A stretch of DNA of 64,000 bases from Pseudomonas silvicola (lineage in GTDB: Bacteria > Pseudomonadota > Gammaproteobacteria > Pseudomonadales > Pseudomonadaceae). Location: the NCBI RefSeq assembly GCF_026651855.1, contig NZ_CP093280.1, positions 3,698,001 to 3,762,000 on the forward strand, written 5' to 3'. Under the pieces are notes generated by a model, which was not told the origin of the DNA, did no database searches, and worked only from the letters and a program-made list of their open reading frames with translations. Positions 1-9,995 of this stretch are shown here, one piece after another (position 1 is the first letter of the stretch; the number at the start of each line of letters is the position of its first letter). A program made the position numbers and the translations under genes.

Positions 1-450
1 GCAGCCGCTGGGGGTGCAGGGTGCCAGCACTTCATGGCCTTGCACCAGGCCGCCGACGTTCTCACGGTGAAAACCGTCGACGTCCTTGCGCGGGTCGATG
101 GCGTGGATCACCGCTTGTTCGTTGATGTGCGCCGGCACCGGCAGTTGCACCAGGATGCCGTGCACGCTTGGGTCGGCGTTCAGTTCGGCGATCACCGCCA
201 ACAGCTGCGCCTCGCTGCATTCGGCCGGCAGGCGGCGTTCCACCGAGCGTATGCCCACCTCGCCGGCGCGCAGGATCTTGTTGCGCACGTACACATGGCT
301 GGCCGGGTCGTCGCCCACCAGCACCACGGCCAAGGCCGGGTGAATACCTTGCGCAGCCAGTTCGCGCACCTGGGCGGCGGCTTCGTCGAGGACGATGGCG
401 GCCATGGCCTTGCCGTCGATATCCCGGGCCATTTTCAGGGAACTGTTCAT
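1..450 (-). CDS. folD: Methylene-THF dehydrogenase/cyclohydrolase FolD (partial)
   Basis: The first 150 codons are present and the 3' part lies beyond base 1. The protein begins [17 protein letters not shown] and carries the FolD signatures [14 protein letters not shown] and [11 protein letters not shown], followed by [10 protein letters not shown]. FolD interconverts methylene-, methenyl- and formyl-tetrahydrofolate in the cytoplasm. It is the last visible gene of the methylated-amine cluster. There it would oxidise the methylene-THF formed from demethylation formaldehyde, with purU upstream releasing formate. The start ATG at 448-450 is preceded by a GGAG-type ribosome binding site. Linkage to tmm/tdm suggests a catabolic paralog rather than the housekeeping copy (inference). 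Confidence 0.93.
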   Translation of the reverse strand, partial: MNSSLKMARDIDGKAMAAIVLDEAAAQVRELAAQGIHPALAVVLVGDDPASHVYVRNKILRAGEVGIRSVERRLPAECSEAQLLAVIAELNADPSVHGILVQLPVPAHINEQAVIHAIDPRKDVDGFHRENVGGLVQGHEVLAPCTPSGC

Positions 451-509
451 GGGGTGTTCCTTGGGAGGAGTAAAAAAGGGGGGAGCCAGGCTCCCCGAAG
501 TGTGTGAGG

Positions 510-2189
510 TTATGCCACCAAGCGGTGGCAGGCGTAAACCACCAGTACCCCGGCGATCAGCGTCACGTAGGGCAGTACCCCGGCGCGGCGCACGCTGTCG
601 TCGGCCTGCAGGTGCAGGTCGCTGAGCATGGCTGCCGGGAACCGGCCCTTGTCCTGCACGTAATGGCGGAACAGGAACACCGGCACGATCAGCAGCGCCA
701 GCAACACGCCGGTGAACAAGGTGCCGCTGCCCCAGATGTCGGCGCCCAGGCCCATGCACGCCAGGTTGACGAAGCTCAGCAGTGCGCCCACGCCCAGCAG
801 CAGCGCCGGGGCCTTGTAGGGGCGCGACCAGGTGGGGCGGTCGAGGCGGTGAATCCAGCCGGCGTTGAGGTTGAGGAAGTTGAAGATGATGTAGCTGACG
901 TTGGAAGCCGCCAGCACGAACACGTAATCGGACATCAGCAACAACAGCAGGTTGAAGCCCAGGTCCGTCCACATGGCCGCGGTGGGCGCACCATGTTCAT
1001 TGGTATGCCCCAGGTAGCGCGGCAGCCAGCCGTCCACCGAGGCTTGGTAGAGAGTACGCGAGGAGCCGGACATGGAGGTCATGATCGCCAGAAGCGTCGC
1101 CAGCACCAGCATGATCAGCACCACGTTGGCCACCAGCTTGCCGCCGCCCAGGCTGTCGGCCATGGCCTGGCCCACGCCCATGCCGCTGTAGATGGCTGGC
1201 GACAGCAGGCCGCTGTACACCGCCGGGGTCACCACCGCGCCGCTGGCGTCCAGCACTGCCGGCGTCACCAACTGGCCCAGGCCAAGGCTGCCCTGGAACG
1301 CCATGGGCACCAGGGTGAACACCAGTATGCACAGCAGGCCGGCGTAGAATATCGCCTTGAAGGTGTCGCGCTTGGGGTCCTTGAACTCACGGGTGTAGCA
1401 TACCGCCGTCTCGAAACCGTAGGTGGACCAAGCGGCCATGAACAGCCCGCCGGCCATCAGCGACCAGCCCGACACGTCCCAGGCGCCGTCCACCACGTTG
1501 CCGGCGGCGTCATGGGCCAGCGGGAACAGCGGCAGGAAGTTGGCCTGGGTGGCGTCGCCGGTGACCAGCGGCACCACGCCCACCAGTAGCAACGGGATCA
1601 GCGACGTGAGGCCCAGCACCAGGGTCAGGCGCGCCGAGCGCAGGATGCCGCCGTGCTGCACGGCGAACACCGCCAGCAGAACCACCGCACCGATCAGGAA
1701 GGTGGCGTTGATCCGCAACGATAAGCCAGTCTTGACCCAGTCAAGGTTCACCAGCGTCAGTTGCCAGGTATTGATGGCGGCGTCGGGGGCGAACAGGGCG
1801 GTGAGGATATACCCCGCCGCCAGGCCCGAGCCGATGGACAGCACCGGGCTCCAGGCCAGCCAGTTGCACCACACCGACACCGGTGCGATCAGCTTGCTGT
1901 AGCGCACCCAGGCCACCGCACCGTACACCGAGGCGCCACCGGACTTGTGCGGGAACAGCCCGGCGATCTCGGCATAGGTGAACGCCTGGATAAAGCCGAA
2001 CAGGATCGACACGATCCACACGATCCAGGCCGGCTTGCCCACGGTGGCGGCAATGGCGCCGATGGAAAACAGCACCAGCGCCGGTACGCCGCTGGCCACC
2101 CAGAAGGCCCCTCGCCAATCAATCTTGCGCTGCAGGCTACCGACCGCCTGGTCGGCTTGCGGCACGTCTTGGAACGTTGTCGCTTCCAT
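510..2189 (-). CDS. APC-superfamily amino acid/amine permease
   Basis: A 559-residue integral membrane protein with about 12-14 hydrophobic segments. It starts with a short polar N-terminus and then an APC-type first helix (residues 28-50, [20 protein letters not shown]). A cytoplasmic-loop motif resembling [13 protein letters not shown] follows. The family exchanges or imports amino acids and amines across the inner membrane. It lies between tdm and folD on the same strand, 60 bp after each neighbour. Uptake of trimethylamine, TMAO or another methylated amine is therefore a reasonable inference, but the substrate cannot be read from the sequence. The start ATG at 2187-2189 follows a tdm stop by 60 bp. 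Confidence 0.85.
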   Translation of the reverse strand: MEATTFQDVPQADQAVGSLQRKIDWRGAFWVASGVPALVLFSIGAIAATVGKPAWIVWIVSILFGFIQAFTYAEIAGLFPHKSGGASVYGAVAWVRYSKLIAPVSVWCNWLAWSPVLSIGSGLAAGYILTALFAPDAAINTWQLTLVNLDWVKTGLSLRINATFLIGAVVLLAVFAVQHGGILRSARLTLVLGLTSLIPLLLVGVVPLVTGDATQANFLPLFPLAHDAAGNVVDGAWDVSGWSLMAGGLFMAAWSTYGFETAVCYTREFKDPKRDTFKAIFYAGLLCILVFTLVPMAFQGSLGLGQLVTPAVLDASGAVVTPAVYSGLLSPAIYSGMGVGQAMADSLGGGKLVANVVLIMLVLATLLAIMTSMSGSSRTLYQASVDGWLPRYLGHTNEHGAPTAAMWTDLGFNLLLLLMSDYVFVLAASNVSYIIFNFLNLNAGWIHRLDRPTWSRPYKAPALLLGVGALLSFVNLACMGLGADIWGSGTLFTGVLLALLIVPVFLFRHYVQDKGRFPAAMLSDLHLQADDSVRRAGVLPYVTLIAGVLVVYACHRLVA

Positions 2190-2249
2190 GGTGATGATCC
2201 CGTAACTGGTTGAGTGAGGGCAGTCAGCAAAGGTGCCGGAAAAAGTGAA

Positions 2250-4589
2250 TCAGGCGCGTACCCGCTGTTTCTCCGGGTCGTAGAAGATCGGTGCGGTGAC
2301 TTGCGCGTCCAGGCGCTTCTGTAAACCGTCCAGCTTGCCCACCTGCAGCGCCTGGCCCGGCGCGCTGTAGCCCACGTCCACCCGGCACAGGGCAATGCAG
2401 CGGCCCAGCAGCGGCGAGCGGCAGGCGCTGGTGACCACCCCCACCTGGGCGCGGCCGTGGTACACCGGGTCGCCGTGGTGGGCACTCTCATTGCCATCGA
2501 GCAGCAGCCCGACCAGCTTGTGGGTAGGGTGGGCGCTGCGGCGCAGCAGGGCGTCGCGGCCGATGAAATCGTCGGTCTTGCTTTTCAGCGGCACGCTGAA
2601 GCCGATGCCGGCCTCGAACGGGTCGGTCTGGTCGCAGAATTCAAAGCCGGCGAAAATCAGCCCGGCCTCGATGCGCAGCATGTCCAGCGCCTCCAGGCCC
2701 AGCGGTACCAGGCCCAGCGGCGCGCCAAGTTGCCAGAGGCGGTCCCACACCTGCAGGGCGTGCTCGGGCTGGCACCACAGTTCATAACCCAGCTCGCCGG
2801 TGTAGCCGGTGCGCGAGACCATCAACGGACAGCCATCGTGGCCATCCAGGCGCCCGACCAGGAAGCGGAACCAGCCCAGGTCTTCCAGGGCGGGCTGGGT
2901 GCCCGGGGTCCAGACCATCTGGCGCAGCAGCTCGCGGCTGCGCGGGCCTTGCACCGAGAGGTTGTGGATGGTCTCGCTGGCGCTTTTCACCCACACCTTC
3001 ATGCCCAGGCGCTGGGCCTGTTCGCGCAGCCAGGTGCCGGCGTAGTCGTCGCCGCCTATCCAGCGGAAATTGTCCTGGCCCAGGCGCAGCAGGGTGCCGT
3101 CGTCGAGCATGCCGCCGTGTTCGTGGCACAGCGCCGAATACACCACCTGGCCGATGGCCAGGCGCCGCACGTCGCGGGGCAGGCAGTACTGCAGCAGGGC
3201 TTCGGCGTCGGGGCCGATGATCTCGAATTTGCGCAGCGCGGTAAGGTCCATGACCGCCACCCGCTCGCGGCAGCCGTAGTACTCGTCGATGGCGCCGAAG
3301 CCGTCGTAGCGCAGCGGCTGCCACCAGCTGCGGTAGTCGCTGAACTGGCGGGTGAGGGCGCTGGTGCGCGGGTGGAAGGCCGATTCGCGGGTCATCACGG
3401 GGTCGGCGTCGGCAGTGGGTCGGCTGGCCATGGCGATAGAGAAGCGCTCCTTGTCGCTGTAGACGCGAACATGAATGTCCGTGGGGTTCCAGCCATTGGC
3501 CGGGTCGATGTCATCGGGACACGAGGTGCTGGCGCACACCAGGTCCGTCATGGCGCGCAGCAGCACGAAGTCGCCGGGCCGGGACCACGGCTCGTCCAGG
3601 GTCAGCTGCTGGTGGGCGTCGATGTGGGTGTTGTAGAAAAAATTGATCGCCGGCCACGGCTGCGCTTCCACGCCGAATGGCTGCAGCACCGCGCTGAGGT
3701 TGTCGCTGCAGTTGTCGTGCCCGAAATAGCCCTGGCTTTCGTAATAGCGCGCGGCGCACGCCAGGGCGAAGGCGTCGTGGCGGCCCACGGTGTCCTGCAC
3801 CACTTGCAGCATGGGCTGCATGTGCCGGTCGAAGAACCGCGAGAACAGCCCCGGCGCAGGGTAGGCGGTGCCGTTGAGGGTGCGCGTGACGGTCTGGTCC
3901 AGGTCCAGCAACTGCCCGCGGTCCAGGGCGCGACGGTCCAGGGCGACCATGTCCGAGCACTGCCGGCCCGCCACGTCCAGCACCTGCAGGTACTGGCCTT
4001 TTTGCAGGGTGTAGCTGTGCGCGGTGCCGGGGCGCAGGGTGAACTCGTCCAGTACTTCGCCCAGCGGCTCGGGCAGCGGCGGTACCCACAGCAGCGGTTG
4101 CGCCGCGCGCTCGATGCACAGGCGCAGCTCGCTGCCGCGCAGTTGCTGCGCCACGCTTGCGGCCTGCGCCGGCGCACCCACCAGTACCAGCAGCGCGTCG
4201 CTGGCGATGAACTGGCGGCTGAACCCGGCCGGGGTTTCGGCCGCCCACAATTGCGCGGCGGCCGGCAGTTGCCCGGGCGCCACCCCGCGTTTATGCAAGG
4301 CGGCCAGCAGGCGCCGGGCCTGGGGGCTACCGTCGGCCAGGCGCGGGTGAATGAAAGCACCGGCCGGGGCGCTGGCTAAGGCCCACTGGGCCAAGGCGTC
4401 GCGGCCCTGGCCATCGATCATCAGCAACTCGCAGGCCTGTAAGCCTTCAAGGTCAATGATTTGCAAAGTGTCGCCGGCCTGCAACGCCACCAGCGTCAGG
4501 CCGCCGGCCGCCACTCGGTAGCGTTCCAGGTTCGGTGCCCGGGCGAACAGCCCCGGCTCGCGGGGGCGTGAGATGATCGGTGCGTTCAT
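2250..4589 (-). CDS. tdm: Trimethylamine N-oxide demethylase Tdm
   Basis: A 779-residue two-domain protein. The N-terminal half is DUF1989-like, with cysteine-containing motifs RQCSDMV, HDNCSDN and VCASTSCPDD that are candidate metal ligands. The C-terminal half is a GcvT/aminomethyltransferase-type folate-binding domain (SVQGPRSRELL, SRTGYTGELGYELW, LRIEAGLI). This architecture and length are those of the bacterial TMAO demethylase, which yields dimethylamine and formaldehyde, the latter passed to tetrahydrofolate. The gene starts 4 bp after the tmm stop, so the two are almost certainly cotranscribed. The tmm-tdm adjacency is the strongest support for the call. Confidence 0.88.
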   Translation of the reverse strand: MNAPIISRPREPGLFARAPNLERYRVAAGGLTLVALQAGDTLQIIDLEGLQACELLMIDGQGRDALAQWALASAPAGAFIHPRLADGSPQARRLLAALHKRGVAPGQLPAAAQLWAAETPAGFSRQFIASDALLVLVGAPAQAASVAQQLRGSELRLCIERAAQPLLWVPPLPEPLGEVLDEFTLRPGTAHSYTLQKGQYLQVLDVAGRQCSDMVALDRRALDRGQLLDLDQTVTRTLNGTAYPAPGLFSRFFDRHMQPMLQVVQDTVGRHDAFALACAARYYESQGYFGHDNCSDNLSAVLQPFGVEAQPWPAINFFYNTHIDAHQQLTLDEPWSRPGDFVLLRAMTDLVCASTSCPDDIDPANGWNPTDIHVRVYSDKERFSIAMASRPTADADPVMTRESAFHPRTSALTRQFSDYRSWWQPLRYDGFGAIDEYYGCRERVAVMDLTALRKFEIIGPDAEALLQYCLPRDVRRLAIGQVVYSALCHEHGGMLDDGTLLRLGQDNFRWIGGDDYAGTWLREQAQRLGMKVWVKSASETIHNLSVQGPRSRELLRQMVWTPGTQPALEDLGWFRFLVGRLDGHDGCPLMVSRTGYTGELGYELWCQPEHALQVWDRLWQLGAPLGLVPLGLEALDMLRIEAGLIFAGFEFCDQTDPFEAGIGFSVPLKSKTDDFIGRDALLRRSAHPTHKLVGLLLDGNESAHHGDPVYHGRAQVGVVTSACRSPLLGRCIALCRVDVGYSAPGQALQVGKLDGLQKRLDAQVTAPIFYDPEKQRVRA

Positions 4590-4593
4590 GGTT

Positions 4594-5961
4594 TCAGCCC
4601 ACCGACTTGATGGGCGCGGCGGGCTCGGCCAAGTAGGCGGCCATGGAGTCGTCCAGCGCCAGCAGCCATGGCGTGTGATGGGGCGGCGACTGGGTGCCGG
4701 TCATCAGCGAACGGTAGGATTTGTCGCGGTAGCCCATGATGTCGCGGGCCTTGTCGTGCTTCCAGTGCAGGAACGTCTGGTTGACTGCGGCAATGTCAAA
4801 GTCCGGGTAATCGGTGGCCTGCACCAACTGCTGGATGTACGCACCCTGGAACTCGAACATCTGCTGGGCGGTTTCCAGCGCCTGCTCGCGCTGGTGCCAG
4901 GCCTCGCCGTGGGCGTGCATGGCGGCCGGCGCGGGTAGGGCGATGCGCCCCAGGATCACGTCGCGGGCATACCAGGCCTGGGCATCGAACATGTTGAACG
5001 AGTACCACTGGTCCTGCATGCCCAGGTAAAGCAGGCGCGGGTTGGCCTCCCAGAAAATGCCCTGGTAGAGGTTGCGTGGCCACAGGCGGTTGTCGGTCTT
5101 GAGGCATAGCGCATCGGGCAGGAACGGAAAATGGTGCTTGTAGCCGGTGCACAGAATGATCGCGTCGATGTGCTTGTGGCTGCCATCGACGAACCAGGCA
5201 CGGTTGCCCTCCACGCGCTTGAGTAGCGGCTTTTCTTCCCAATTGTCCGGCCAGGCGTAGCCCATGGGCGCGCTGCGGTAGCAGCTGGTGATGCTGCGCG
5301 CGCCATATTTGTAGCACTGCGAGCCGATGTCCTCGGCCGAGTAGCTGCTGCCGATGATCAGCAGGTCCTTGCCCTTGAACTCCAGTGCGTCGCGAAAATC
5401 GTGGGCGTGGAGAATGCGCCCGCCGAAGCGCTCGAAGCCTTCGAAATGGGGCACCGAGGGCGTGGAGAAATGCCCGGAGGCGGTAATCACGTAGTCGAAG
5501 GCCTCGCTGTACACGCGGTCCTGGCCGTGGTCATGCACGGTGACGCTGAATTGCTGGCTGGCCTCGTCATAGCTCACGTGGCGCACCACGTGGCTGAAGC
5601 GGATGTAGTCGCGCACCCCGGCCTTTTCCACGCGGCCCTTGATGTAGTCCCACAGCACCTCGCGCGGCGGGTACGAACCGATGGCGCGGCCGAAGTGCTC
5701 CTCGAAGCTGTAGTCGGCAAACTCCAGGCACTCTTTCGGGCCGTTGGACCACAGGTAGCGGTACATGCTGCCGTGCACCGGCTCGCCGTGTTCGTCCAGG
5801 CCGGTGCGCCAGGTGTAATTCCACATGCCGCCCCAGTCGCGCTGCTTCTCGAAGCACACCAGCTCGGGGATGGCGGCGCCCTGGTCGCGGGCGGACTGGA
5901 AGGCGCGCAGTTGCGCCAGGCCGCAGGGGCCGGCACCGATGATTGCCACACGTAGGGTCAT
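4594..5961 (-). CDS. tmm: Trimethylamine monooxygenase Tmm (flavin-containing)
   Basis: A 455-residue flavin-containing monooxygenase. It has an N-terminal FAD fold ([15 protein letters not shown], residues 7-21), the FMO fingerprint [11 protein letters not shown], and a second dinucleotide motif [10 protein letters not shown] for NADPH. The length and the motif [14 protein letters not shown] match bacterial Tmm, which N-oxygenates trimethylamine to TMAO using NADPH and O2. It lies directly upstream of tdm, which consumes TMAO, and downstream of purU. Related FMOs act on other amines and sulfides, so specificity is inferred from context plus family. Confidence 0.9.
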   Translation of the reverse strand: MTLRVAIIGAGPCGLAQLRAFQSARDQGAAIPELVCFEKQRDWGGMWNYTWRTGLDEHGEPVHGSMYRYLWSNGPKECLEFADYSFEEHFGRAIGSYPPREVLWDYIKGRVEKAGVRDYIRFSHVVRHVSYDEASQQFSVTVHDHGQDRVYSEAFDYVITASGHFSTPSVPHFEGFERFGGRILHAHDFRDALEFKGKDLLIIGSSYSAEDIGSQCYKYGARSITSCYRSAPMGYAWPDNWEEKPLLKRVEGNRAWFVDGSHKHIDAIILCTGYKHHFPFLPDALCLKTDNRLWPRNLYQGIFWEANPRLLYLGMQDQWYSFNMFDAQAWYARDVILGRIALPAPAAMHAHGEAWHQREQALETAQQMFEFQGAYIQQLVQATDYPDFDIAAVNQTFLHWKHDKARDIMGYRDKSYRSLMTGTQSPPHHTPWLLALDDSMAAYLAEPAAPIKSVG

Positions 5962-5985
5962 GGTCTTGGCTCTCGCTGGTCAGGG

Positions 5986-6852
5986 TCAGGAAAAGATCAC
6001 GGTCTTGTCGTGGTTGATGAACACCCTGTGCTCCAGGTGGTATTTCAGCGCCTTGGAAAGGGCTACGGTCTCGGTGTCGCGGCCCACGGCCACCAGGTGC
6101 TCGGGCAGGTAGGTGTGGTCGACGCGCTGGATCTCCTGCTCGATGATCGGGCCCTCGTCCAGGTCCGAGGTCACGTAGTGGGCGGTGGCGCCAATCAGCT
6201 TGACCCCGCGCTCGTACGCCTGGTGGTACGGTTTGGCACCCTTGAAACCGGGCAGGAACGAGTGGTGGATGTTGATGGCCCGCCCGCTCAGTTCACGGCA
6301 CAGCTCATCGCTGAGGATCTGCATGTAGCGCGCCAGCACCACAAGCTCGGTGCCGGTCTCCTGCACGATGCGCAGCAGCTCGGCCTCCTGGCTGGCCTTG
6401 TTGTCCCGGGTCACCGGCAGGTAGATGAAGCGGATGCCCTCGCGCTCGGCCATTGGCCGCAGGTCCAGGTGGTTGGAGACCACGGCGGTGATGCGCATGT
6501 CCATCTCGCCCTTGCGGTGCCGGTACAGCAGGTCGGTGAGGCAATGGTCGAACTTGCTCACCATCAGCAGCACGCGGGTGGGCTGGCTGCTGGAAAACAG
6601 TTGCCACTGCAGCTGGAAGTCAACGGCAAGGTCGGTCAGGCCCTGGCGCAGGGGCGCCAGCTGGCCATCGACGCCGGGGTTGAAACGAAACACCAGGCGC
6701 ATGAAGAACTGGCCGGTGTGGTCGTCGTCGAACTGCGCCAGTTCGCTGATGTAGCAGCCCTGGCTGGCCAGCCAGGTGCTGACGCTGGCGACGATGCCGG
6801 AGGTGGCCGGGCAGCTGATCTTGAGGATGTAGTGTTCAGGGTTCGGGTGCAT
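5986..6852 (-). CDS. purU: Formyltetrahydrofolate deformylase PurU
   Basis: A 288-residue protein with an N-terminal ACT regulatory domain (residues 1-85) and a C-terminal formyltransferase-type hydrolase domain. Visible active-site elements are NIHHSFLPGFKGAKPYHQA and SDLDEGPIIEQ (Asn-His-Asp triad of the family). It hydrolyses 10-formyl-THF to formate and THF. I chose the start MHPNPEHYI at 6852 rather than the longer upstream frame because the ACT domain begins there and a GGAG-like site precedes it. Together with FolD it drains C1-THF produced by Tdm and the GcvT-like protein. It is 10 bp downstream of the GcvT-like gene. Confidence 0.93.
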   Translation of the reverse strand: MHPNPEHYILKISCPATSGIVASVSTWLASQGCYISELAQFDDDHTGQFFMRLVFRFNPGVDGQLAPLRQGLTDLAVDFQLQWQLFSSSQPTRVLLMVSKFDHCLTDLLYRHRKGEMDMRITAVVSNHLDLRPMAEREGIRFIYLPVTRDNKASQEAELLRIVQETGTELVVLARYMQILSDELCRELSGRAINIHHSFLPGFKGAKPYHQAYERGVKLIGATAHYVTSDLDEGPIIEQEIQRVDHTYLPEHLVAVGRDTETVALSKALKYHLEHRVFINHDKTVIFS

Positions 6853-6862
6853 GCCGGGCTCC

Positions 6863-7993
6863 TCAGTTCTTCGCCGTGCGTTTGCTTTTCTGCGGGTCGT
6901 CGAACGGCAGTGCGTGGGTGCTGGCGCTGGTCTCGACGCTGCCGCGCACTTGCAGGGCGACGCCGGGTTCGGCGTAGGCGGGCGCGATACGGGCAATGGC
7001 CATGGAACGGTGGGTCAGGCGTGAGTACATGCCGCAGGTGATGGTGCCCACCTGGCGGTCGCCCACCCACAGGGTGTCGCCAGCGTCGGCAGCGCGGGCA
7101 CCGTCCAGCAGCACGCCGGCGATCTTGATGCGCTCCTGGCCGCGCAGGCGGAAGTGCTCGTCGGCGCCACGAAATTCTCGCTTTTCCGGCGACACGGTGA
7201 AATCCAGGCCCAGTTCCCACAGGGTGTCGCCGGCCTTGTCATCGGCGAAGGGGTACATCTGCGAATTGTCGTAGGGGAAGAACATCAGCGAGCTTTCCAC
7301 CCGCAACCAGTCCAGGGCAGTGAAGGCGCAGGGGATGATGCCCATCCCGGCGCCCTGTGCAAGGATGCTGTCCCACAGGAACGGTGCGTCGGCGGCCTTG
7401 CAGAAGATCTCGTAGCCGCGCTCGCCGGTGTAGCCGGTGCGCGAGATCATCACCGGGCGCTCGAACAGCCTGGTTTGCAGGTGGTGGAAGTACGGCAGCT
7501 GGCGAATGCCGGGCACGTACTCAGCGAGGAAATCCACGGCCAGCGGCCCCTGTAGCGACAGGTCGTGCAGGTCGTCGTCGAACAGCACCGCCACCTGGCG
7601 GCCCTGGGCCGAGCGAACCAGCATCTCGTGGCCAAGCCCGGCGCCGTGCACCACCATGAAGGCGTTGGGCCCGGTGCGGTAGACGATACAGTCGTCGACG
7701 AATTTGCCGCCTTCGTCGAGCATGCTGGCGTACACCGACTTGCCCGGGTACAGCTTGGCGATGTCGCGGGTGGTGGCCCACTGCAACAGGCTTTCGGCGT
7801 GGGGGCCCACGTAGTGCACCTTCTTCAGGCCCGAGACATCCATCAGGCCTGCGCGGGTGCGGATGGCTTCGTGGTGGTCGGCAAGGGGCGTGTCGTAGGT
7901 CCAGGCGGTACCCATGCCGTTCCAGTCCTGCAGCTGCGAGCCCAGGGCACGGTGACGGTCGGCGAGGGCGGAAATGCGCCATGAATGGGTCAT
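6863..7993 (-). CDS. GcvT-like aminomethyltransferase, DmmD-type
   Basis: A 376-residue member of the glycine-cleavage T / dimethylglycine dehydrogenase folate-binding family. Motifs include LMDVSGLKKVHYVGPHAESLLQ, SLQGPLAVDFL, ISRTGYTGERGYEIF and LRVESSLMFF. No other glycine cleavage genes (gcvH, gcvP) are nearby. It lies between purU and the DUF3445 demethylase, the arrangement of dimethylamine monooxygenase loci in which a GcvT-like protein (DmmD) is associated with DmmABC. The likely role is to capture the formaldehyde from dimethylamine oxidation on tetrahydrofolate. Subunit lettering differs between sources, so no symbol is asserted. Confidence 0.85.
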   Translation of the reverse strand: MTHSWRISALADRHRALGSQLQDWNGMGTAWTYDTPLADHHEAIRTRAGLMDVSGLKKVHYVGPHAESLLQWATTRDIAKLYPGKSVYASMLDEGGKFVDDCIVYRTGPNAFMVVHGAGLGHEMLVRSAQGRQVAVLFDDDLHDLSLQGPLAVDFLAEYVPGIRQLPYFHHLQTRLFERPVMISRTGYTGERGYEIFCKAADAPFLWDSILAQGAGMGIIPCAFTALDWLRVESSLMFFPYDNSQMYPFADDKAGDTLWELGLDFTVSPEKREFRGADEHFRLRGQERIKIAGVLLDGARAADAGDTLWVGDRQVGTITCGMYSRLTHRSMAIARIAPAYAEPGVALQVRGSVETSASTHALPFDDPQKSKRTAKN

Positions 7994-8024
7994 GTCAGAA
8001 GTCCTTGTGAGAGGGGGAAGGCGT

Positions 8025-9041
8025 TCAGGCCAGGGGATCGAATTGGCTGAGCCACTGCACCAGTGCCTGGCGGTAGCGGGTCATGCCCTTGTAGTCGGCG
8101 ATTGCATCGGGCAGGTCGCGCAGCACCCTGTGCAGGCGGCAGCCCCAGCCGGGCTGGGTTGCCAGTTCGTCGAGGCTGATCAGGTAGGTGCGGATGCTGA
8201 ACAGCATGGCGTGGCTGCGCGCAAGCCTGGACATGTGCTGCAGTTCGACGCGCAGGTGCACCAGGCGCCCGGCGTTGTCGGCGGTCACGGTGCCGCGGTC
8301 GGCACCCCATTGGTGGTAGGTTTCAGGGGAAGAGTCCAGGCGCGGGTTGATGGTCAGGGTCCAGTTGAGCCGGCGCACCGGGTGGCCCACCTGCACGTTC
8401 AGCAGGTACTTCAGCGCGCGGTCGAAGATGCCCATCTGGTGGGCCATCGGCACTGGCGCGTGCCACTGCTTGAAACTCATGCCGGCGTCGAAGGCCAGCG
8501 ACCAGTCGGCCGGGCAGGTGACGAGGCCGGCGTCCATGTACAGGTCGTTGTCGCGCTGGTCCAGCAGGGCGAAGTCGCCTTGCACCTGGCGGCCGATGTA
8601 TTCCAGCGGCGGGCAAGGCAAACTGCCGGCATCGCCGAAGGTGAAGTGCTGTTCGATGCCCAGGGCCTGGTTGCGCCAGTGCCAGCGTTTGCCGTCGCGG
8701 TTCAGGCTGAACCACTGCGGGTAGTCCTCGGCCAGGTGCTCCATCAGCAGTTGCAGGGTGTCCCAGGCCGCCTCCTGCATGTGCGGCATCACTAGGCAGC
8801 GCGTGGGGTCGGCCGCAAGCACTCGGGCGCGCTCGGCCATTTCTGCCTGGTAGTGTTCGTCGATGTCGAACCAGTGTTCGTGGATGGTGCCAGGTTGGCC
8901 GGCCTGGGCGGGCTCGATGTTCACCGAGTACAGGTAGCTGTCCTCGGTGAAGGGGAACGGGAAGCGCTCAATGGCCTGGCGGCTGTTGCGGAAGTTGAAC
9001 GGCGGATGATAACGGTGCGGGGCATTGAAGTGCATGGTCAT
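8025..9041 (-). CDS. Heme-dependent oxidative N-demethylase (DUF3445), dimethylamine monooxygenase component
   Basis: A 338-residue protein of the DUF3445 family, recognised by the central RRLNWTLTINPRLD region and the C-terminal HMSRLARSHAMLFSIRTYLI segment. Family members bind heme and, with a flavin/iron-sulfur reductase, oxidatively demethylate dimethylamine to methylamine and formaldehyde. Here it is flanked by the reductase gene (13 bp upstream) and the GcvT-like gene (31 bp downstream), the expected Dmm partners. The start is either ATG at 9041 or ATG at 9035 (MTMHF). The soluble sequence lacks a signal peptide, so it acts in the cytoplasm. Confidence 0.88.
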   Translation of the reverse strand: MTMHFNAPHRYHPPFNFRNSRQAIERFPFPFTEDSYLYSVNIEPAQAGQPGTIHEHWFDIDEHYQAEMAERARVLAADPTRCLVMPHMQEAAWDTLQLLMEHLAEDYPQWFSLNRDGKRWHWRNQALGIEQHFTFGDAGSLPCPPLEYIGRQVQGDFALLDQRDNDLYMDAGLVTCPADWSLAFDAGMSFKQWHAPVPMAHQMGIFDRALKYLLNVQVGHPVRRLNWTLTINPRLDSSPETYHQWGADRGTVTADNAGRLVHLRVELQHMSRLARSHAMLFSIRTYLISLDELATQPGWGCRLHRVLRDLPDAIADYKGMTRYRQALVQWLSQFDPLA

Positions 9042-9053
9042 GTGCAGGTGTCC

Positions 9054-9995
9054 TTAAAGGTCCAGTACCAGGGGCTTGCCGCAGCCGCGTGAGACGCAGG
9101 GCATGAGGGAATGCGCCTGCTCGTCGCAGGTCAGGTACAGGTCACGGTGTTCCACGTCACCGCCCAGGTGGCGGGTGACGCACTGGCCGCAGACGCCGCC
9201 GCGGCACAGGTTGGGAATGTCCAGCCCGGCGGCTTCCAGGGCTTCGAGCAGGCTTTGCTCGCCAGCCACCTGCAGGTGGCGGTTGCTGCGCGCCAAGTGC
9301 ACGGCGAACGGTTCGCCGGGCGCGGCGCTGCTGAAGGCTTCCCAGTGCACCTTGGCGCGTGGCCAGCCCAGCCGCTGGGCTTGCTCGCGCACTGCGTCGA
9401 GCAGGCGTTGCGGGCCGCAGGTGTACAAGTGACTGCCCAGGGGTTGGCTTGCCAGCAACTTGGCCAAGTCCAGGCGCTGGCCCAGGCTGGCGTCGTAGCA
9501 GTGCAGGCGTTCGCCCAGGGCCTGTTGCAGCGGCGCCAGGTAGGCATCGCTGAGCCCGCCGCGGTAGGCGAAATGCAGCTCGAAAGAGGCGTCGCGTGCT
9601 TGGAGGGCGGCAACGTGGGCCATGAACGGGGTGATGCCGATACCGCCAGCGATCAGCAGGTGATGGCGCGCCGGTGCATGCAGGGCGAACAGGTTGGCGG
9701 GGGCGCTGATGTTCAGTTCATCGCCCACTGCAAGTTGCTGATGGATGTACTGCGAGCCGCCGCGCGAATCCGCTTCCAGGCGCACGGCAATGCGGTAGTG
9801 GTGCTGCTCGGCAGGGTCGCCGGTCAGCGAGTAGGCATTACGCACACTATGCGAGCCAACTTGCAGTTGCACTTGGACATGGCTACCCGCCGAGAACGCC
9901 GGCAGGGTGCCGCTGATGGGGCTCAGGGTAAGCTCGCGGATCAGGGGCGTCAGCAGTCGGGCAGCGCTGACCCGTACGGCCATCCAGGCGCTCAC
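9054..9995 (-). CDS. PDR/VanB-type flavin-ferredoxin reductase, dimethylamine monooxygenase component
   Basis: A reductase of about 313 residues with three modules: an FMN/FAD-binding barrel (VRNAYSLTG), an NAD-binding domain (HHLLIAGGIGITPFMAHV, TCGPQRLLDAV) and a C-terminal plant-type 2Fe-2S domain (CRGGVCGQCVTR followed by a distal Cys). This order is typical of phthalate dioxygenase reductase/VanB proteins. It would pass NAD(P)H electrons to the DUF3445 heme enzyme. The favoured start is GTG at 9995, which overlaps the stop of the upstream gene (GTGA) and follows a GAGG sequence. ATG at 9983 is an alternative without a clear ribosome binding site. Confidence 0.88.
   Translation of the reverse strand: MSAWMAVRVSAARLLTPLIRELTLSPISGTLPAFSAGSHVQVQLQVGSHSVRNAYSLTGDPAEQHHYRIAVRLEADSRGGSQYIHQQLAVGDELNISAPANLFALHAPARHHLLIAGGIGITPFMAHVAALQARDASFELHFAYRGGLSDAYLAPLQQALGERLHCYDASLGQRLDLAKLLASQPLGSHLYTCGPQRLLDAVREQAQRLGWPRAKVHWEAFSSAAPGEPFAVHLARSNRHLQVAGEQSLLEALEAAGLDIPNLCRGGVCGQCVTRHLGGDVEHRDLYLTCDEQAHSLMPCVSRGCGKPLVLDL

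Noticed and set aside
2457-4379. 640-residue plus-strand open frame antisense to tdm
   Set aside because: It is a long shadow frame caused by high GC. Composition is rich in Gln/His/Ala/Arg with no domain, and the minus strand codes for a recognised protein.
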